From Erpetoichthys calabaricus (Eukaryota > Chordata > Cladistia > Polypteriformes > Polypteridae), in NCBI RefSeq assembly GCF_900747795.2, contig NC_041404.2, forward strand, positions 82,408,950 to 82,472,949: a stretch of DNA of 64,000 nt, given 5' to 3'. Positions 11,334-24,227 of the stretch are shown one piece after another (position 1 is the first letter of the stretch; each line of letters begins with the position of its first letter). The notes beneath the pieces were generated by a model. It was not told the DNA's origin and ran no database searches. It was given only the letters and a program-made list of their open reading frames with translations. The position numbers were made by a program, and so were the translations under genes.

Positions 11334-12687
11334 TACTTCCTAACTGAACTGATTGATATCCCTAAGGCTTAATTTACTTCGTGTTAGACTATGATGATTA
11401 AGTATTCCCTTAATTTCTGAGCAGTATATATACACTGAATATGTTTAATACTATTATTATTTAATGACTATGTGGTTTTTAGTTTTTGTGAGTGAGCTAG
11501 TATTCCATTGAACATTTGCACATATTCCAATATGCAGTGCTTAAATTAAAATAAATATATGCAGCTGCAAGCACTGAAAAATGCCAGAGCACACCCCTCA
11601 GGCTTTAAAGCATTCAGCTAGTTAACAGTTTCACATCCCCAGCACAAATGACATGAGACCTTATGTAAGGAAGCATATCCAAAAAGTGGAAATAATGGTT
11701 CTGTTGTGACCACTTTTTTGGTAGATGGTGTTCAAAGTCATTTTAAAAAGTGTAAAAAAAAAAAAGGAATTAGATAATGGCAGAAAAGTGTAACACAATC
11801 TCAGTTAAATTTCTCATTGGCGTCTGCACCATAAGAATCATCAAAGCTGTGTACAAAAACCAAATCACCAGTAATTTCTAACAGTAGCATGTTTTTCTTG
11901 ATTCATCTCACACTAATAATTGATGGCACTTCTTTTACCTTTGATTTACACTTGGAAGAATGTTGCTGGGGGCTGCCTTATAGGTGGAGTGTGATAATAA
12001 GGCACATCATATGCTCTCCATGTCAACAGCAATAGCCCGCACAAACAACATGGTCACAGCAATTAAAGACGAATACAAACGTATTAACAATTATTTAAAA
12101 ATGAACAGTAAATATAGTAAACACCTTCAAAAATGTCTGATAACTGTCCAAAAATTATACTAATTGATTGCAAATGTCTAATGTTATGTGATGGAAGAAA
12201 AATGGTTTTCATTTTTGAATTCGGTGCCCAAAAAAATCACACAATGCAGAGCACGGTTACTTGCAACTTTCTTACTTTTGCTAATATGTAGTAACATAAC
12301 AATTAACTTTTTTTTCTAATTGTACACATCATTACTTTTAGAGCAAGTGTAAAATCACAACAGAAATGGTGACATGTGACACATATTTAACACATGACAG
12401 ATGACAAATTTGCTCCAATACCTTGATTATGATTAAGTGTATTCTACACTGAATGACATTAGAGAATGACACTAAGAAAAAATCAAATCAAAACAAAACC
12501 AAGCAAGTTGATTAAAGGTGATACAGTAAATTTATTACGTTAAGCTGGAATATGAGTATGGCATCGTTTTACAGGATGTTTATAAATGGTAATGATGTAG
12601 CGAATTTACTGAATAAAAAACTAGCTGATAGTATTTTTTAAGAAACTAGTACTGTTGATGGTTTCAGCTGCAGTTAAAGACTTACTT
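11334..12687. other. Intergenic DNA, nothing recognised
   Basis: About 1.35 kb of AT-rich sequence with no gene, RNA or mobile-element signature that I can support. Confidence 0.5.
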
Positions 12688-13021
12688 ATAAGCAGTAGTG
12701 ATGTGTCGTTCGCGAACGAGCCGGCTCTAAGAGCCGATGCTTTGAAGCGAACGAGAGGAGCAGATGCCCGTCGAGCAGAGCCGAAGCTTCAGTCGCTCCT
12801 GCTCAGCTCTGCTGTAAATCCGTTCGGCAGGGGCGGGACTTTACTTATATGGGCACACAGAACATTGGCTCATAATGCCGGCTCATCACGAACAACACAT
12901 CGGACTAGGATCGTACCATTATGTGAAAGAAGGAAGGGGGGCAGACGCTCAGAAGACAGTGAGTGTTGGTACAGGCCAGGTACACAGAGCGACTGCGACA
13001 GACGAGGAGCCAGATTTAAAT

Positions 13022-14383
13022 GAAAGCGCATCGTGAAGAAAAAAAGAAGAGTGAGGAAATGAGTGAAAGCCGAAAATGAAGCAGCATCTGGCTGCATTTC
13101 AGTGATATTGGAGACTGCAAAGCTAAGTGCAGAATTTGTAATATGAAAATATCCGTTAGAGCAGGGTCAACAACAAACCTGGACAGACATATAAGAACCA
13201 CCCACCCATCCGTGCAACTGGAAGAGAGCGTGCCCTCTCTTCTGCCATCCACTGAGCCTGGAAAAGAGCCAAGTACTTCTGCTGCAGCATCCACTGTCTT
13301 ACCGAATACTGCAGGTATAACACTGTCTTCAGTTCAAACCAAAATAAGCACATTTATTCTAAAACAAATGACGCCAAACAAACATATAAGTGTCGATGAG
13401 GAGCTGGCCAAAATGATAGTTGGCGACTTTCAACCGTTTTCCATTGTGGAGGACAGAGGATTTACAACTTTTGTACAGGCCTTAAACCCCATGTATGTTC
13501 TCCCTAGCAGAAAAACTTTGTCCCAAACAATTATTCCATAACTATTGTGAAAGGGTACAGCCCGGACACAGACAGGCAGAGACGTTCCAGTTCATCACCG
13601 CACGTTTATTAACACTACTCACTATTTACAGTTACTAAGTGCACTGCCACCAAACACCCCCCACAGTCTCTCAACAATCCTGGCTTCTTTCCAAGCCGTC
13701 TCTTCACTGCACACACAGGGCCTCTCTTCGCCCGCCTCCTTCTCCAACCTCGTCCTCCTCCTCACCCGACTGCGGCCTTGATTGTCGGGAGGCGGACCCT
13801 TTTATAGGCAGCTGATTGAGGGCCGCACCCGGCCACCTGCCACACTATATATCTGAGGATGGAGTACAACACTGCGCTTTCAGAAACCACTGCTCTGGAA
13901 AAAATGGTAGCATTTAATGACAAAAGAGCTGTGGATGAGGCATTTCAAAGAATAAGTGCAGCAGCAAGATGCAACCCCAGCAGTCTGTCTGCTCCTCCAT
14001 CAGAGGGCCAAGAGGAAGAAATTGGAGCAGGGCCGTGTTCACAGGAACCACAAGCTTCTGCTGTGTGGAGGCTCTTTGACGAAAGAGCAACAGGAGACAC
14101 TGCAAGGAGAAATCCCACAGCTGATGCTGTGCTGGAGTTGAGGTCCTATCTTGAGGAGCCCCTCATCCAAAGATCTGAAGACCCACTGAGCTGGTGGGAG
14201 GCCAAGGCTGCAGTCTACCCACGCCTGGTTAAGGTAATGGTAGGAAGACTTTGCATTGTCGCTACATCGGTCCCCTCAGAAAGAGTCTTCTCAAAAACAG
14301 GACAAATAATCACCGAGTGGAGAAATCGCATCAGCCCATTTAAGCTGAGACATCTGGCATTTCTGAATGCCAACCTGGCCTAA
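13022..14383 (+). pseudogene. hAT transposase remnant: BED finger and dimerisation domain
   Basis: The N-terminal part (about 13022-13541) has a BED zinc finger: an aromatic WLHFSDIG start, a C-x2-C pair (CRIC), then H-x4-H (HIRTTH). A stop codon breaks it just before the finger (about 13076). The C-terminal part (13859-14383) ends with the hAT dimerisation signature, including DPLSWWEAKAAVYPRLVKV and VPSERVFSKTG. The RNase H-like catalytic region between them is absent, and a solo LTR interrupts the rest. Copy 2 has the same missing segment, so the parent was already non-autonomous. No active transposase can be made from this copy. Confidence 0.88.
13546..13844 (-). mobile_element. Solo LTR inside the hAT element (fossil)
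   Basis: A 299-bp TG...CA unit flanked by the 4-bp duplication CTAT (13542-13545 and 13845-13848). On the minus strand it has a TATAAAAGGG box (about 13800) and an AATAAA signal (about 13608). hAT copy 2 at 46246-49084 lacks it and serves as the empty site. It inserted after the hAT element landed or in a parent copy. Confidence 0.87.
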
Positions 14384-14823
14384 AAACTTTTATTCAAAGA
14401 GTCATAGTGTTGTGGTGTTGTTGTTGAGTTTGGCCTTTATTTAATTTGTTTGCTGTGTTTTTGTGTTAAGTTGTCAATTTTAAAGCTTTTATTAAAATGT
14501 TAAACAATAGTAACTGTGTATTTATTGTAATGAAAAAATGCATAAAAATACGTAATGTTTGAAAACAATGAATAAGAAATTGCTTAGGCTATACACAAAC
14601 CATTCATAACTGCTTAATTAGGCTAAAATATAAGCATCCAAGTGATACTAAACGAAGAGCCATTAGGGAGCTGTAAGAGCCGGCTCTTTAAAGGGAGCCG
14701 AACCAAAAGAGCCGGAGTTCCCATCACTAATAAGCAGAGTCCAGTAGTAGGCAGCAACATAATCAGGCGTACTACGTGCGTGCCACACCAAAAGAGGTGA
14801 GAACTGACTCGCCTTAGCCCCAT

Positions 14824-14834
14824 CGCGCATGTGC
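14824..14834 (+). promoter_or_regulatory. NRF1-like site
   Basis: CGCGCATGTGC differs by one base from the NRF1 palindrome GCGCATGCGC. NRF1 controls many nuclear genes for mitochondrial proteins, which suits CISD1. Binding is inference. Confidence 0.45.
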
Positions 14835-14850
14835 AGCGCGTCATCGTGCA

Positions 14851-14858
14851 TGACGTCA
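14851..14858. promoter_or_regulatory. CRE (TGACGTCA)
   Basis: A perfect full CREB/ATF palindrome, followed by CG, 75 bp upstream of the CISD1 ATG. Position and perfection support function; binding is not shown. Confidence 0.6.
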
Positions 14859-14901
14859 CGACACAGTGCCACCAGCTTGCCAACACAAGACATAACGCGC
14901 T

Positions 14902-14910
14902 TGACCTTGA
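14902..14910 (-). promoter_or_regulatory. ERR response element
   Basis: TGACCTTGA, the reverse complement of the estrogen-related-receptor consensus TCAAGGTCA, lies 22 bp before the CISD1 start codon. ERR factors with PGC-1 drive mitochondrial genes, so the site fits the gene. Function is inferred. Confidence 0.5.
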
Positions 14911-14932
14911 AATCTGCAGCTCTTAATTAAAA

Positions 14933-14969
14933 ATGTCTTCGTCGTGTTCAGGATGCCCTTCTGTCAAAG
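14933..14969 (+). CDS. CISD1: CISD1 exon 1, coding part (12 codons plus one base)
   Basis: The ATG has A at -3. The reading [12 protein letters not shown] matches the short serine-rich N-terminus of CISD1. The exon ends at GTCAAAG, followed by the donor GTAGTT. The single leftover G pairs with CC at the start of exon 2 to give Ala13, and the total length then equals human CISD1. That phase match across 8.9 kb is the main support. A different upstream first exon cannot be excluded without RNA. Confidence 0.82.
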
Positions 14970-17900
14970 GTAGTTCTCTGAACGGGGTTTTCACTTATGA
15001 AGCGAGGCAAAGGTGGGCGCCGGGGGCATATACGATAAGCTGTGGTGGAAGGGATTCTTTTGCTATCTGGATGAAAGAAGGCATGTTAGTTATTTGTGTA
15101 CAAAATCTGGCGGAATGAAGTGACCAGTGTGCTTGACGTTGACGCTTTGGCTGATATGGCCAGTACACGTTTTCTTCTTTTGTTTGTGCAGTTGCGTTAA
15201 TTTTTCTAAAGAAATCGACATTAAAGGCCAAAAGCAATCGAGCAGCACAAGTTTGTTTTAAACGCTTCCAGTTTGTGTTCTTTGGCCTCCACCTAGTGGT
15301 CGATGCATAGTTGTTTCATTTGGATTTCTCATTCTGCAACTAATTATTTATCCTAATTTCAAAGCTAAAACTGTTAATAGCCATTTACAAGCCTGATTAC
15401 TACTCTTTAAAAATGGTACCGCCTTGTTCCATACTGACGTCAGGAGTAGAACTAAACATGTATTTAGAAATATTTGATACAGCTCTTTCCAAATGTTTTG
15501 TGCCATAGCTAGCTCAAGACAGGATGAGAGGTAAAATAATTTGTAAAAGTTAACAAAATGATATATCTTTTTACAAGAATATCTTTCTCTGGGTTAATTT
15601 ATATTTTACTATCTCTCTCCAAGTGCCATGTCCTACGGATACGTTGGTGATTATAGTCTTACACCTGTCTCTCTGTTCCTTCAAGTACTAAGAATCTCAT
15701 TGCAGTTAATGTTTTACCCAAACCATCTCGCAGCATTTCGACTGATTGTGTTACTCTTCCTTCCAACAGCTATTTTTCTGGTGATTTTTCCTAGCAAATA
15801 CAACATTTTCAGTGCCTTCAGTCACTGATGGTGTGTCCTAAATATCTTATCTGTTCTTTATCTCACTTAGTAATTTACTTTTCATCTTTGCTGTTTTTAG
15901 TACACCTTCATTACTTTATTAACACAGGGGATTTTTAGAACTCTGCTATAAAGCTCTCTAGTCTACATTCCTTTGTTTTGTTCACAGTCCATGTTTCACA
16001 ATTGTACATTAAGATAGACCAAATGTAACAAGTTAGAATGTTATAATCCTTGTATTCTTTGTTATGTGTTAGTTCATAAATTTGTGTGCCTCTGAAACTT
16101 CACTTCAGATCTTAATTTTACTTCTTTTTTTATGACCCTTTAAAGTATCTTTTTTTATAACATGACTCATCAAACTTATTGTTCAGTGATTTTTCACATT
16201 CTTAAGCCCCAGGTATTTTCAGTAAGGTAGTAAATACCGATTTTGCTAAGTCATTAGGGAGTTTTCCAGTGTCATAAATGTTGCTCAATATTTTTGTTAA
16301 GTGGGCTAAACCAGTTTTATCAGCTGCCTCATTTCTACTGCTATCATATCTGGGGGTGTTGCCTTCCCTTTGTTTATGCTCTTGACAAGACGCTCCACTT
16401 CTGATTTTAATATAGCTGGACCTGTTATTTCCTCTGTGAGTGCTGACTTTTCTCATCTGTTCTCCAAAACAGTTCCTCTATATATTATAACAATCTATTA
16501 CTAGTTTTCCCTCTTTTGTTTTTATGTTTGAGCACTCTGTCCTGTAAGATTTTTCTTATCAATTCCTTAATGTTTTAGTACATTGATCTTGAATTTATGT
16601 ATACATGAGCATTAATTTCAACACATTTCTCGTTCAACCAGTTATCTCTTGCCTTTCTGTAAGCTATTTGAATTTGCTATTTAACCGATCATATTCAGTG
16701 TTGTGTTTACCCTTAATCAATGCCTTTACTCCATCTTATCTAATATCTCTTTAGTAGTCAATTTCTGTTTTGCTTTCCTTTCTTTCTTTGGTGAAATTTC
16801 TTCAGCAAGGGTAGTAAAAAAGATTTAAAAAGTTACACCAGTATGTTTCAATGTATTTGACCGATTGTAATTCATTAAATTTGTTTTCAAATTTAACTGC
16901 ATAATCAGCTGCCAAGTCTTTATTTGTTCCTAACAATTCTATTTGCAGCTTCTGTTGATATTTGCTTTTCTTAGATTTTTTTTTTCCCTCATTTTTATTA
17001 CCACAAGAATATGGTCAGAATTAGTCTGCACCAGGAAATGCTTTTGTTATGTTAGTTTTGTTGGAATACTAGCTCACTCACAAATGTTTGTTACAGCATT
17101 CCTAAGTCTTTCTCCAATAATAATTTACTCTATCTTCAGGACTCTTCCACATCTGTAGTTTTCAATGACTTTGTTTAAATCAGGTGTTTAAAATCAGCTT
17201 TTTATTTGTACTTCACCATTGTACTAATTTTTCACCTCTATCTCATAATCCATGTGGTTCTATTGTGTTATCTATTCTTACATTGTCTACTTTTACATTA
17301 AAATCACCTATAACAATGACAATATTAGCCTGGGACAACAAAGTACCCAGTTACAATGTTGGGCCGTGAGGAGGCATTGCAACAGTCTTGCTGTTAGCAG
17401 AGGCTATGTACATGCAGGTAGGACTTACGCACTCAGGCTTAGTATGAAAAGATAGCCATCTGGTGGCTCAAGTACTAGTTAAACTAAACTAAAGCCTTCT
17501 GTGATCCTGGGAAATGTGAACTCACTACCAAATAAGATCGACAAACTGGCAGCGCTGGTGAAAAATGTCAGAACCTACAGAGAATGCAGTTTGTTGTGCT
17601 TTTGCGAAATGTGGCTAACTACCACCATTCCAGATGCTAACTTGGAGCTACCCGGGTTTAGCACAGTTAGAGCAGACAGAGACGCAAGTACCTGCGGGAA
17701 GCACAAAGGAGGAGGACTCGCTCTCTACATGTCCAGAGTTACACCACTTTGTATTGACATAAACGTCAAAATCTCCACTTGCTGCAGGAACATCGAACTG
17801 TTGGCCATAAGTTTGCGTCCCTATTGCTTGCCCAGAGAGTTTGGACATGTCATTGTTGTTATTGTTTACATCCCTCCTCGGGCGGACTTGGAGATAGCGA

Positions 17901-20900
17901 GTGACATCATCCATTCTGCTGTTGCTAAGTTACAAACGCAGCACTCTGAGGCGCTTGTGCTAATCGCTGGGGATTTTAACCATGTGACGCTGGACAAAAC
18001 TGCCTTCTCCCAGTATGTGGATTGTAACACCTGGGGAAATAAGACTATTGACTTACTGTATGCAAACGTTAAAAATGCATACAGCGCCACCCCGCTGCCT
18101 GCGCTTGGGAAAGCAGATCATAACCTGGTTCTGCTTCAGCCTCACTACAAACCAAGAGTGAGGGAGCTATCTGCAACCACACGCTCATTCAGGAAGTGGT
18201 CCCCTGAAGCAGAGCAGGTTCTGAGGGACTGCTTTGGAACTACGGACTGGGATATCCTGCAGGGATCACATAGTAAGAACATTGAGAAGGTTGTTGACTG
18301 CAATACAGTAATCCCTCGCTATATCGCGCTTCGCCTTTCGCGGCTTCACTCCATCGCGGATTTTATATATAAGCATATTTAAATATATATCGCGGATTTT
18401 TCACTGCTTCGCGGGTTTCTGCGAACAATGGGTCTTTTAATTTCTGGTACATGCTTCCTCAGTTGGTTTGCCCAGTTGATTTCATACAAGGGACGCTATT
18501 GGCAGATGGCTGAGAAGCTACCCAGCTTACATTTCTCTTGCGCTGACTTTCTCTGATCCTGACGTAGGGGGATTGAGCAGGGGGGCTGTTCGCACACCTA
18601 GACGATACGGACGCTAGTCTAAAAATGCTGAAAGATTATCTTCACGTTGCTATCTTTTGTGCAGCTGCTTCCTGAAACGACATGCTGCACGGTGCTTCGC
18701 ATACTTAAAAGCTCGAAGGGCACGTATTGATTTTTGCTTGCTTGTTTTTCTCTGTCTCTCTCTATCTGTCTCTCTCTTTCTGTGCTCTTGACGGAGGGGG
18801 TGTGAGCTGCCGCCTTCAAAAGCTTTGTGCCGCGGTGCTTCGCATACTTAAAAGCCAAACAACCCTATTGATTTTCCTCTGCCTTTATGACAGTCTCTGC
18901 TCCTGACTCCTTTGAAGAGGAAGATATGTTTGCATTCTTTTAATTGTGAGACAGAACTGTCATCTCTGTCTTGTCATGGAGCACAGTTTAAACTTTTGAA
19001 AAAGAGACAAATGTTTGTTTGCAGTGTTTGAATAACGTTCCTGTCTCTCTACAACCTCCTGTGTTTCTGCGCAAATCTGTGACCCAAGCATGACAATATA
19101 AAAATAACCATATAAACATATGGTTTCTACTTCGCGGATTTTCTTATTTCGCGGGTGGCTCTGGAACGCAACCCCCGCGATGGAGGAGGGATTACTGTAC
19201 TGACTACATCAACTTCTGTATGGACATTGTGGTCCTCACAGGTGGCGCAGTGGTAGTGCTGCTGCTTTGCAGTAAGGAGATTGTGGAAGATTGTGGGTTC
19301 GCTTCCCGGTTCCTCCCTGTGTGGATAGCGCTTTGAGTACTGAGAAAAGCGCTATATAAATGTAATGAATTATTATTATTTATTATTAGTTCCAGTAAGA
19401 ACAGTATGCTGCTATGCTAACAACAAGCCATGGATTACAAGTGACATCAAGGGCCTTTTGAACCAGAAGAAAAGGGCTTTTAAAGGTGGTGATCAGCATG
19501 AGCTCAAGCGCGTGCAGAAGGAACTCCGAGTCCAGCTCAGGGCGGCGAAGGAGCAGTACAGGAGAAAGCTGGAGCAGAAGTTGCAGAATAACAGTATGAA
19601 GGAAGTGTGGGATGGGATGAAGATCATCACTGGCTGCATCTCGAAGCAGGGTGCCACCATCGAGAGAGACGTGAAGAGAGCAAACCAAATGAACAACATC
19701 TTTAACAGGTTTGACCACCCTAACCCACTCTCGCCTCGGAGTACTACACCCTCCACCCATCCTTCTGCTGATACCAGCATAGGAGAGACATTCCCCACCC
19801 ACAATTACAGTAGCGCAGGTGAGCAAAGAGCTGAGGAGACTTCGTGCCAGCAAATCAGCGGGTCCAGTTGGAGTATCGCCACGACTGCTGAAGGTCTGTG
19901 CGCTGGAGCTGGGGAGTCCTCTACAGCGCATCTTCAACCTGAGCCTGGAACAGGGGAGAGTCCAGAGGCTTTGGAAAACATCTTGTATCACCCCAGTCCC
20001 AAAGGTATCACGTCATAGTGAGCTGATCGACTTCCGGCCTGTTGCTCTGACGTCACATGTAATGAAGACCATGGAGCGGCTGCTGCTTCACGACCCGAGG
20101 CTCCAGGTACGCCATGCCCTCGACCCTCTGCAGTTCGCATACCAGGAGGAGGTGGGAGCGGAGGATGCCATCATCTATATGCTACATCGATCACTCTCCC
20201 ACTTGGACAGAGGCAGTGATGCTGTAAGAATTATGTTTCTAGACTTCTAGCGCCTTCAACACCATCCAACCTCTACTCCTTAGGGACAAGCTGACAGAGA
20301 TGGGAGTAGATTCATACCTAGTGGCATGGATTGTAGTCTATCTTACAAACAGACCTCAGTATTTGCTTCTCGGGAACTACAGGTCTGACATTGTGGTCAG
20401 CAACACAGGAGCGCCGCAGGGGACTGTACTTTCTCCGGTCCTGTTCAGCCTATATACATCGGACTTCCAATATAACTCGGAGTCTTGCCACGTGCAAAAG
20501 TTCGTAGACGACACTGCTATCGTGGGCTGCATCAGGAGTGGGCAGGAGGAAGAGTATAGGAACCTCATCAAGGTAGGAACCTCATCAAGGACTTTGTTAA
20601 ATGGTGCGACTCAAACCACCTACACCTGAACACCAGCAAAACCAAGGAACTGGTGGTGGATTTTAGGAGGCCCAGGCCCCTCCTGGACCCCGTGATCATC
20701 AGAGGTGACTGTGTGCAGAGGGTACAGACCTCTAAATACCTGGGAGTGCAGCTGGATGATAAATTGGACTGGACTGCCAATACTGATTCTCTGTGCAAGA
20801 GAGGACAGAGCCGGCTATACTTCCTTAGAAGACTGGCGTCCTTCAACATCTGCAATAAGATGCTGCAGATGTTCTATCAGACGGTTGTGGCGAGTGCCCT

Positions 20901-23900
20901 CTTCTATGCAGTGGTGTGCTGGGGAGGCAGCATAAAGAAGAAGGACGCCAGGACAAACTGGTGAGGAAGGCAGGCTCTATTGTAGACATGGAGCTGAACA
21001 GTTTGACACCTGTGGCAGAGCGACGGGCTCTCAGCAGGCTCCTAACAATTATGGAGAATCCACTGCATCCACTAAACAGTGTCCTCTCCAGACAGAGGAG
21101 CAGCTTCAGCGACAGACTGCTGTCACTTTCCTGCTCCACTGACAGACTGAGGAGATCATTCCTCCCCCGAACTATGTGACTCTTCAGTTCCACCCGGGGG
21201 AGTAAACGTTAACATTATTCAAAGTTATTGTCTGTTTTTACCTACATTTTTATTACTCTTTAATATTGTTTTTGTTTTTTTTGTATCAGTATGCTGCTGC
21301 TGGATGGAGTATGTGAATTTCCCCTTGGAATTAATAAAGTATCTATCTATCTAAACTAGACTAGAGCACTATACGCATGCCATGACTTATTTTACCATAC
21401 TGCAGTTAAATAACAAAGAAAAAAATATAAATGTATTTTAATGACAGAAACTCTGTTTTCAACATCAAGACTGAATCAACATTTTAAAATAAACAGTACT
21501 GTTTTGATCATGTAAATATTCATCACCATTGCAATGATAAACCAGACATACCAGTGTAAAAGTGCCTCTACCATGAAGCAGTTTTCTGATAGTGCCATTT
21601 TATGGTGCTGTTTTTGTGCTCATAAGAATTTCTTATAGAAAATTGTTTTTTGTCCAGCTCCTGCTTACACACCAGTACATGGGGTCAAACTTTTCACAAG
21701 ATGGGGATCAGTTATATAGATATGCAGAGTGTAGTTTTATGCTATTTTAAGGTTGCTGAACATGAATATGATGTATTTTTGATACTTGCTTCTTTACTTG
21801 TGGTCCAAACCCTCCAAGAGTTAGTCTCAGAAGGTTAAAAATGGCAAATTCCAAACATAAGCATATGGGGTATTGTTTTAGACTATTTCAAGATCAGGTA
21901 TTAGAAATGTGATGCTGTTTGTGATTTTTGATGCTTTATTTTAGGGAGCTAGCCTTCTTTTGACCTCAGAGGGTGAACACAGCAATTTTTTATTATAGTC
22001 TTGGATATTTAGACTTCAAACATTTGAACTGAAGCACAAATTTTAATATTTAAAATATCTTACACAACTGTTCTTGTTTATTATGTACTTCTAACTCATG
22101 AAATATATCATTACATTTCTTATGAACACACTGAAATAGAATGGCTTACACTAATTCATACTTTTTTTTTTGATATTGTGATTGTGCGTACTTGTGAGGA
22201 CAAAGAGAACAATGGATTGAACTAAAGAATAACATTCCTTGAGAGGAGTTGTTGGCAGAAAGCACAGAATCATATATTCATGCTCTAACAAAGCAAAACA
22301 GAACACCAAATCAACACTGTCGTGACAGTAGTGAAAGATTAGGCCTCTGACTGGTTCAATTAATGAATTCAATTAAAAATGAGAAGAAATAGTTGCATAT
22401 TTTGCGTTACCAAATTTCTCCTGCCAGCCAGACAAAGCTTGAGTCAGTCTGAAAGAAATAATTGTTAAACAAAAATATGAAATTCAGATGTGCAAGGCTT
22501 GTTCAAACTTTAATTTCTACCAGAGGTCATTCAACACAGTATTCCCTCAAGGATATAGTAGTTTTTGCTGTGTACTTAAAACATTAGGTATTCACGCAAA
22601 ATGTCCAGTTTATGTTTTGAACAACACCATACTATAGTAGTTAATGGTGCTATTGTGTTGTCCCAAAACTGTATGTGTAGAGTCTTCTGTTTTTTCTTGG
22701 TTCCCAAAAATGTAGTTAATGATGGGATTACTTGACCAGGGTGAGTTATTGCAAGTGTGTATTCATAGTGAATGATTTTTTAATACACACTGCTGCATGA
22801 TTAGGTTCCAATACCCATGACCCTGAGATTGGAATAGATGGCTTCAAAGGATAAACAGATTTATTTTTTCACACGTTCATTGTGTTGAACAATGAATTAA
22901 TGGACAGATATTTTTGGTTTCCTTGTATGTTAATCGGTTTTTACTTTGTTTTCTGTGTGTTTTAAGAAATCGGTGTCTTTGTATACAAACTCTGTATTTA
23001 GTAATTTTGTATAATTTATACTTGCATTTTACATGATACATTTTCTCAGTGCTCAGTATCTGCACTCACTGCTGAGTGTTATACAGAAATAAAGTGAACT
23101 GAAGTTTCGTAGCCTTCCCATAGTGCTAAATAGGAGAAGGGTTTCTGATGCGGTTTGCCTCTTTTATACCATGGTAAAACAAAGCCTAAAAAATGTTCTG
23201 TGAGACTACATTATCCCTAAATAAGCACACTTTTCATTGCATTGATCACTTTTGCATATTCACCCTGTGTATGTGTACATTTCCTCTGGAGGCGTGGGAG
23301 GAAAAATAAAATCTCCAAAGACTTGCAGGTTAGGTTGTCTGGTAACTCTGATTTGGCCTCTGAGTGAGAGTGGGTGGGGGTGTGATCATAAGGACTGTGT
23401 TCAGGAATGCTTCCTACCGTGCAATCCAGTGTTACTAATATAGACAACATCCCTACCCTATAACCCTGAATTACATTAAAGAGCTATGCGAGTGTATATA
23501 TTTTTGGAAGTAGTAGTAGTTTTGTCAAAGTGGACTAAATACAGTGAAATTCTTACTTCATTCTCGATCAACATGCATCACATCACCATGCACTGTATGC
23601 AAGTCCATTTTGTTTGAAGGTTATCCAGTGATTTTGGCATCTGTGTTTTTAAAAAAAAATATTACTTATTTGAAGAGTACTGGAATAACCTTCTGTAGTT
23701 TTCAATTTGTGGCTATAAGGAATTCTTCACTATTTGTGCTGTTTTTGTTTATAAAGGATGTTAATTTGTGTATTCTGTCTTTCTAAATACTCATTGTATG
23801 TGTGTTGTATATTTTTGGGAATAATTTGTCAGTCAGCTTGTTTAATTGATGGATTTTTTTTTTTCTTTTAGCCCATCTTTTTGTAGCCGTGCCAGTTGCT

Positions 23901-24186
23901 GTTGCTGCAATTGGAGGCTATTTGTATTACCACTATGTTTGCAGGAAGCGGTGCAAGAAGAGTCGAATTAACCAAGAAATTGACAAAGACAACCCTAAAG
24001 TGTTCCACAGCTTTGACATTGAAGACATTGGCACCAAGAAAGTTTATTGTCGTTGCTGGAGATCGAAGAAGGTACTAGCTATCCTTTTGTGTTGTGCTTT
24101 ACTTCTGAAGAGTGACAATCCATACAGCTCCAAGCAATAGAATTAAATAAAATGCTTAAGTGCTTGCAGCATAGTTTATCTTAAAA

Positions 24187-24227
<41 letters not shown>

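Larger units (their letters stand above)
12696..14729 (+). mobile_element. hAT transposon, internally deleted (copy 1)
   Basis: Flanked by a perfect 8-bp duplication, ATAAGCAG (12688-12695 and 14730-14737). The ends are TAGTGATG and CATCACTA, with subterminal GAGCCGGCTCT-type repeats. It encodes the N-terminal BED zinc-finger side and the C-terminal dimerisation side of a hAT transposase in plus orientation, but the catalytic core between them is missing. A 299-bp solo LTR (13546-13844) sits at the deletion junction. It is highly similar to copy 2 at 46246-49084, which suggests recent spread. Its right end lies 203 bp upstream of the CISD1 start codon. Confidence 0.93.
14738..14932 (+). promoter_or_regulatory. 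CISD1: CISD1 promoter and 5' UTR region
   Basis: A short CpG-containing island in otherwise AT-rich DNA, directly upstream of the CISD1 start codon and directly downstream of the hAT target-site duplication. It carries an NRF1-like site (14824-14834), a perfect palindromic CRE (14851-14858) and a perfect ERR element (14902-14910). No TATA box is evident. The transcription start is not known; the ERR element only 23 bp before the ATG may lie inside the 5' UTR. Promoter identity is inferred from position, CpG content and motifs. Confidence 0.65.
17495..21351 (+). mobile_element. L2/Rex1-like LINE in CISD1 intron 1, with two later insertions
   Basis: A non-LTR retrotransposon with endonuclease (17501-18305), linker and RT (19390-21180), and a 3' tail ending AATAAAGTATCTATCTATCT. 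Flanking TAAACTAAACTAAAG (17480-17494) and TAAACTAGACTAGAG (21352-21366) look like a 15-bp target-site duplication with two mismatches. The 5' end is truncated near the start of the endonuclease. A pogo-type MITE (18306-19197) and a SINE (about 19238-19388) interrupt it. It lies in sense with CISD1, inside intron 1. Confidence 0.88.

Noticed and set aside
11334-14932. IPMK first exon head to head with CISD1, as in human
   Set aside because: No minus-strand frame resembling the IPMK N-terminus was found near CISD1.
18360-18400. Palindromic ATATATAAGC tract as an origin or regulatory site
   Set aside because: It is the AT-rich interior of the pogo-type MITE.
19238-19320. Possible tRNA gene
   Set aside because: It has A-box and B-box-like sequence but no complete cloverleaf that I could see, and it continues into a SINE body and tail; a second copy is at 52534.
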